From assembly GCA_017452565.1 (NCBI GenBank), contig JAFTMF010000022.1, positions 1-7,714 of the forward strand: DNA of 7,714 nt, written 5' to 3'. The stretch's first letter is position 1. Every line of letters begins with the position of its first letter. The DNA comes from Clostridia bacterium (GTDB lineage: Bacteria; Bacillota; Clostridia; Oscillospirales; CAG-272). The notes beneath the pieces are model-generated. The model worked only from the letters and a program-made list of their open reading frames with translations, was not told the origin of the DNA and did no database searches. Below, piece by piece: positions 5,731 to 7,714 of this stretch. Both the position numbers and the translations under genes were made by a program.

Positions 5731-6732
5731 GTGGCACAAAAGTATTCATCACCCCCAAATGACACGGGCGACCCGTTTCTGGAATCGCTCCATTCACTGA
5801 AGCCTTCGGAGGTTGCTGCTTGGCGTCCCCAAAACCGTACGGGGAAGGTGGTAGGCATCCTCATTCGTTGGGGGGCACTGCTGCTGTGCTTGGTGGTGCT
5901 GGCAGCAAGCCTCGTTTCCATCACCGAAAGTCTGGTGGACTATCAGGCGGCAGATACCTATTACGACGATCTCGCCAATCTGTTCGGTGATCTTTATGAC
6001 GGCAGCTCCAATCCCTTCGGACCGGTGGCGCTGGCTTACAAAAGCAATCCCAGCGGTCTGACCCCCGAGTTCGGCGTAGAGAATAGCGGCGATATCGATA
6101 AACCGCCCGAAGAGGAAGGCGGCTCCTCGGTAAACTCCGAGATGATGCTCCAGATCCGTGCCAAGCTGGGCGCTCTCAAGGCGCAGAACAGCGATCTGCT
6201 GGGCTGGATCACCATCCCCGATACCCGTATCGACTATCCCGTTGCCCATACCGTGGATAACGAGTATTATCTCAACCATTCCTTCGATCGCAATTATCTC
6301 CGTGCAGGCACGATTTTTGCCGATTATCGGAACCAAAAAAATCTTTCTTTGAATCGCAACACCGTTATTTACGGCCATAATATGATGTCGGGCGCTATGT
6401 TCAGCTGTATCTCCGACTTCTTCAACCGCAACTATTTCAACGAAAACCGATATATCTACATCTACACCGAAGCAGGGATTTACGTTTACAAAACCTTCTC
6501 CATCCGTAAGATTAAGGTGAACAAGGACGTCAGCTATATCACCACCTATTTTGCCAACGACGAGGATTACGTCGCCTTTTTGAATAAGCAGAAGAAGGAT
6601 TCCGCAGTGAAGGTGGACGATATCACGCTGACGGCGGAAAGTAAGATTATTACCCTATCGACTTGTACCAACGCCCACAACGATAACGAGCGCTATTCGC
6701 TTCAGGCGGTGTTGGTCGATATTCAGAAGTGA
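5731..6732 (+). CDS. srtB: Class B-type sortase (membrane-anchored cysteine transpeptidase)
   Basis: A 333-residue protein starting at GTG 5731, 7 bases after AAAGGAGG (5716-5723). An upstream TTG start at 5668 is the promoter -35 and is rejected. Residues 1-38 are probably cytoplasmic, about 40-63 form one membrane helix, and 64-140 are a variable linker with an acidic proline stretch (PPEEEGG). The catalytic domain (about 141-333) has GWITIPDTRIDYPVAH (158-173), the class B feature DNEYYLNHSF, catalytic His216 in VIYGHNMMSG, catalytic Cys312 in ITLSTCTN and Arg321 in ERYSLQAVLV. Sortases cut a sorting signal at the C-terminus of secreted proteins and join it to peptidoglycan precursor or a pilin lysine. 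It is longer than a typical SrtB, mainly because of the N-terminal part. No substrate with a visible sorting signal is encoded in the window. The closely spaced glycosyltransferase gene suggests one transcript. Confidence 0.93.
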   Translation: MAQKYSSPPNDTGDPFLESLHSLKPSEVAAWRPQNRTGKVVGILIRWGALLLCLVVLAASLVSITESLVDYQAADTYYDDLANLFGDLYDGSSNPFGPVALAYKSNPSGLTPEFGVENSGDIDKPPEEEGGSSVNSEMMLQIRAKLGALKAQNSDLLGWITIPDTRIDYPVAHTVDNEYYLNHSFDRNYLRAGTIFADYRNQKNLSLNRNTVIYGHNMMSGAMFSCISDFFNRNYFNENRYIYIYTEAGIYVYKTFSIRKIKVNKDVSYITTYFANDEDYVAFLNKQKKDSAVKVDDITLTAESKIITLSTCTNAHNDNERYSLQAVLVDIQK

Positions 6733-6740
6733 GTTCCATT

Positions 6741-7463
6741 ATGACCCTATCCGTAGTGATTCCAATGTACAATGAAGCCTCTATCGTGGCGGATACCATC
6801 CGCACGCTGGACGGAGCAATGCAAGCGAGGCTCTCTCCCGAGGAGTACGAGCTGATTTTCGTCAGCGACGGCTCTACCGACGATTGCGTGTCTATCGCGC
6901 GGGGGATGGCAGAGGAGCATCCTGCTCTGCGGGTGATCGAGTATATGCCCAATCGGGGCAAGGGCTGTGCGGTGCGCACCGGTATGCTGGCGGCGGGGGG
7001 CGAGTTCGTCCTGTTCACCGACTGCGATCTGGCCTACGGCACCGATCTGATCTTCGATTTTCTTCATCGCTATCAGCAGGGGGGCTGCGACGTGCTCATC
7101 GGCTCCCGTGCCAAGGGCGGCTACGATGGTTATCCCTTCCTGCGAAAGCTGATGTCCAAGACCTATCTGAAGGTGATCTCCATTGCGGCAGGATTCCGCC
7201 ATTCCGATTCCCAAGCGGGCATCAAGGGATTTTCCCATCGTGCGGCGCAGGATATCTTCGGTCAGTGCGAGGAAAACGGCTTCGCCTTCGATCTGGAAGC
7301 GCTGATGGAAGCCGATCGCCAAGGATTTACAGTAGCCGAGCTGCCTGCGGTGATCGTCAACCATCGAGAGTCCAAGGTGAATCCCATCCGCGACGCTCTG
7401 CGGATGCTAAAGCAAGTGAGCAAAATTAAAAAGAGACAAAAAGCCAAGCGCAAGCAGGCTTGA
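6741..7463 (+). CDS. Family 2 glycosyltransferase, DPM1/ALG5-like (polyprenyl-phosphate sugar synthase type)
   Basis: A 240-residue protein from ATG 6741; a GTG at 6729, overlapping the sortase stop by 4 bases (GTGA), would add four residues and is a real alternative. The ATG is preferred because a weak AAGTGAG lies 8 bases upstream and the GT-A fold normally begins right at LSVVIPMYNE. Motifs: VSDGSTDD (41-48) for the nucleotide, NRGKGCAVRTGM (71-82), the metal-binding FTDCDLAYG (92-100), IGSRAKGGY (120-128), SDSQAGIKGFS (155-165) and GFAFDLEALM (180-189). This pattern fits enzymes that move mannose or glucose from a nucleotide sugar to a polyprenyl phosphate. There is no membrane helix; the last 17 residues are very basic and may contact the membrane. 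The sugar and acceptor are not determinable here. Translation is probably coupled to the sortase; it is the last gene before a terminator. Confidence 0.92.
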   Translation: MTLSVVIPMYNEASIVADTIRTLDGAMQARLSPEEYELIFVSDGSTDDCVSIARGMAEEHPALRVIEYMPNRGKGCAVRTGMLAAGGEFVLFTDCDLAYGTDLIFDFLHRYQQGGCDVLIGSRAKGGYDGYPFLRKLMSKTYLKVISIAAGFRHSDSQAGIKGFSHRAAQDIFGQCEENGFAFDLEALMEADRQGFTVAELPAVIVNHRESKVNPIRDALRMLKQVSKIKKRQKAKRKQA

Positions 7464-7465
7464 GC

Positions 7466-7492
7466 AAGAGGAGGAGATGATCCTCCTCTTTT
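7466..7492 (+). terminator. Intrinsic terminator after the glycosyltransferase
   Basis: Perfect 10-base arms AAGAGGAGGA (7466-7475) and TCCTCCTCTT (7481-7490) around the loop GATGA, running into TTTT then GTTG. It starts 3 bases after the stop codon and closes the sortase-glycosyltransferase transcript. Confidence 0.9.
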
Positions 7493-7553
7493 GTTGTGCG
7501 CGGATCTGTGGTCTCGGCGCCGTGGTGCGGGGAGGAGGAAACCGATTGGAAGC

Positions 7554-7663
7554 GGGCGAACACAGTTCGCCCCTACGGAATCGTGCGGATCGCCCCACCC
7601 ACACCCGTAGGGGAGCGCATTGCGCTCCTGACACACCCACCTCGCACTCGTGCAGGATGGGTG
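7554..7663. repeat. Cluster of GC-rich palindromes, probable dispersed intergenic repeat (REP/MITE-like)
   Basis: Three hairpins follow one another: GGGCGAAC/GTTCGCCC (7554-7561, 7565-7572, loop ACA); GGAGCGC/GCGCTCC (7612-7618, 7622-7628, loop ATT); and CACCCA/TGGGTG (7634-7639, 7658-7663) enclosing GCAC-TC-GTGC (7644-7653). CCCCTACGG (7570-7578) and CCGTAGGGG (7605-7613) are a perfect inverted pair linking the first two. No T run follows, so these are not ordinary terminators, and no open frame of conserved appearance crosses them. From memory, GGGCGAAC...GTTCGCCCCTAC-type palindromes recur between genes in gut Clostridia, but I cannot confirm that here. Confidence 0.65.
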
Positions 7664-7714
7664 CTGAATTGGCTTATTGTCACTTTGCACAGTGCTGTGG
7701 ATATATGGGATTTC
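7664..7714. other. Non-coding tail with no recognised feature
   Basis: The last 51 bases hold only a small CACAG/CTGTG palindrome (7688-7699) and no ribosome binding site or start that leads into a recognisable protein. The next gene probably lies beyond the right edge. Confidence 0.4.

Noticed and set aside
7262..7690. Minus-strand open frame of 142 codons at the right end
   Set aside because: It crosses the terminator and the palindrome cluster and is partly antisense to the glycosyltransferase, with no motifs.
7695..7704. DnaA-box-like TGTGGATAT near the right edge
   Set aside because: A single near match without clustering, AT-rich unwinding region or dnaA/dnaN neighbours is not evidence for an origin.
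1..7714. CRISPR array, tRNA/rRNA genes, riboswitch, insertion sequence, phage genes or a defence system
   Set aside because: I found no regularly spaced direct repeats, no cloverleaf or rRNA motif, no known riboswitch core, no transposase or integrase, and no defence-type protein among the genes.

Overview
The window looks like chromosomal DNA from a low-to-moderate GC, Gram-positive, anaerobic gut or rumen member of the Clostridia (Oscillospiraceae/Ruminococcaceae type). The reasons are lipoprotein signal peptides, a class B-type sortase, strong AAGGAGG ribosome binding sites, near-consensus sigma-A promoters, carbohydrate-active enzymes and a CotH-kinase surface lipoprotein. The taxonomic placement is inference from gene content and style; no marker gene is present.

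Layout: (1) Bases 1-1916, minus strand: a large CotH-kinase lipoprotein, cut by the left edge. It is hidden under a long antisense reading frame on the plus strand. (2) Bases 1917-2131: a divergent control region with an inverted repeat, a UUCG-capped hairpin followed by a T run, and a perfect-hexamer promoter. (3) Bases 2132-3013, plus strand: an orphan SAM-methyltransferase-like protein. (4) Bases 3014-3208: a convergent intergenic stretch with two terminator hairpins. (5) Bases 5455-3209, minus strand: a two-gene glycan-degradation operon, first a GH5 lipoprotein, then a cytoplasmic GH43, behind a clear sigma-A promoter. (6) Bases 5456-5730: a second divergent control region. (7) Bases 5731-7463, plus strand: a class B-type sortase closely followed by a DPM1/ALG5-like family 2 glycosyltransferase, ended by an intrinsic terminator. 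(8) Bases 7493-7714: no gene, but a cluster of GC-rich palindromes that looks like a dispersed intergenic repeat.

How the genes work together (inference): most of the window concerns the cell surface. The GH5 lipoprotein would cut a beta-glucan outside the cell and the GH43 would trim imported oligosaccharides inside. The sortase and polyprenyl-phosphate-sugar-type glycosyltransferase would serve wall attachment of proteins and glycan synthesis. The CotH lipoprotein may be an extracellular protein kinase joined to adhesin-like modules. I did not find a clearly new multi-gene system. The points most worth a second look are the CotH lipoprotein architecture, the sortase-glycosyltransferase pairing, the palindrome cluster at the right end and the hairpin just upstream of the methyltransferase promoter.
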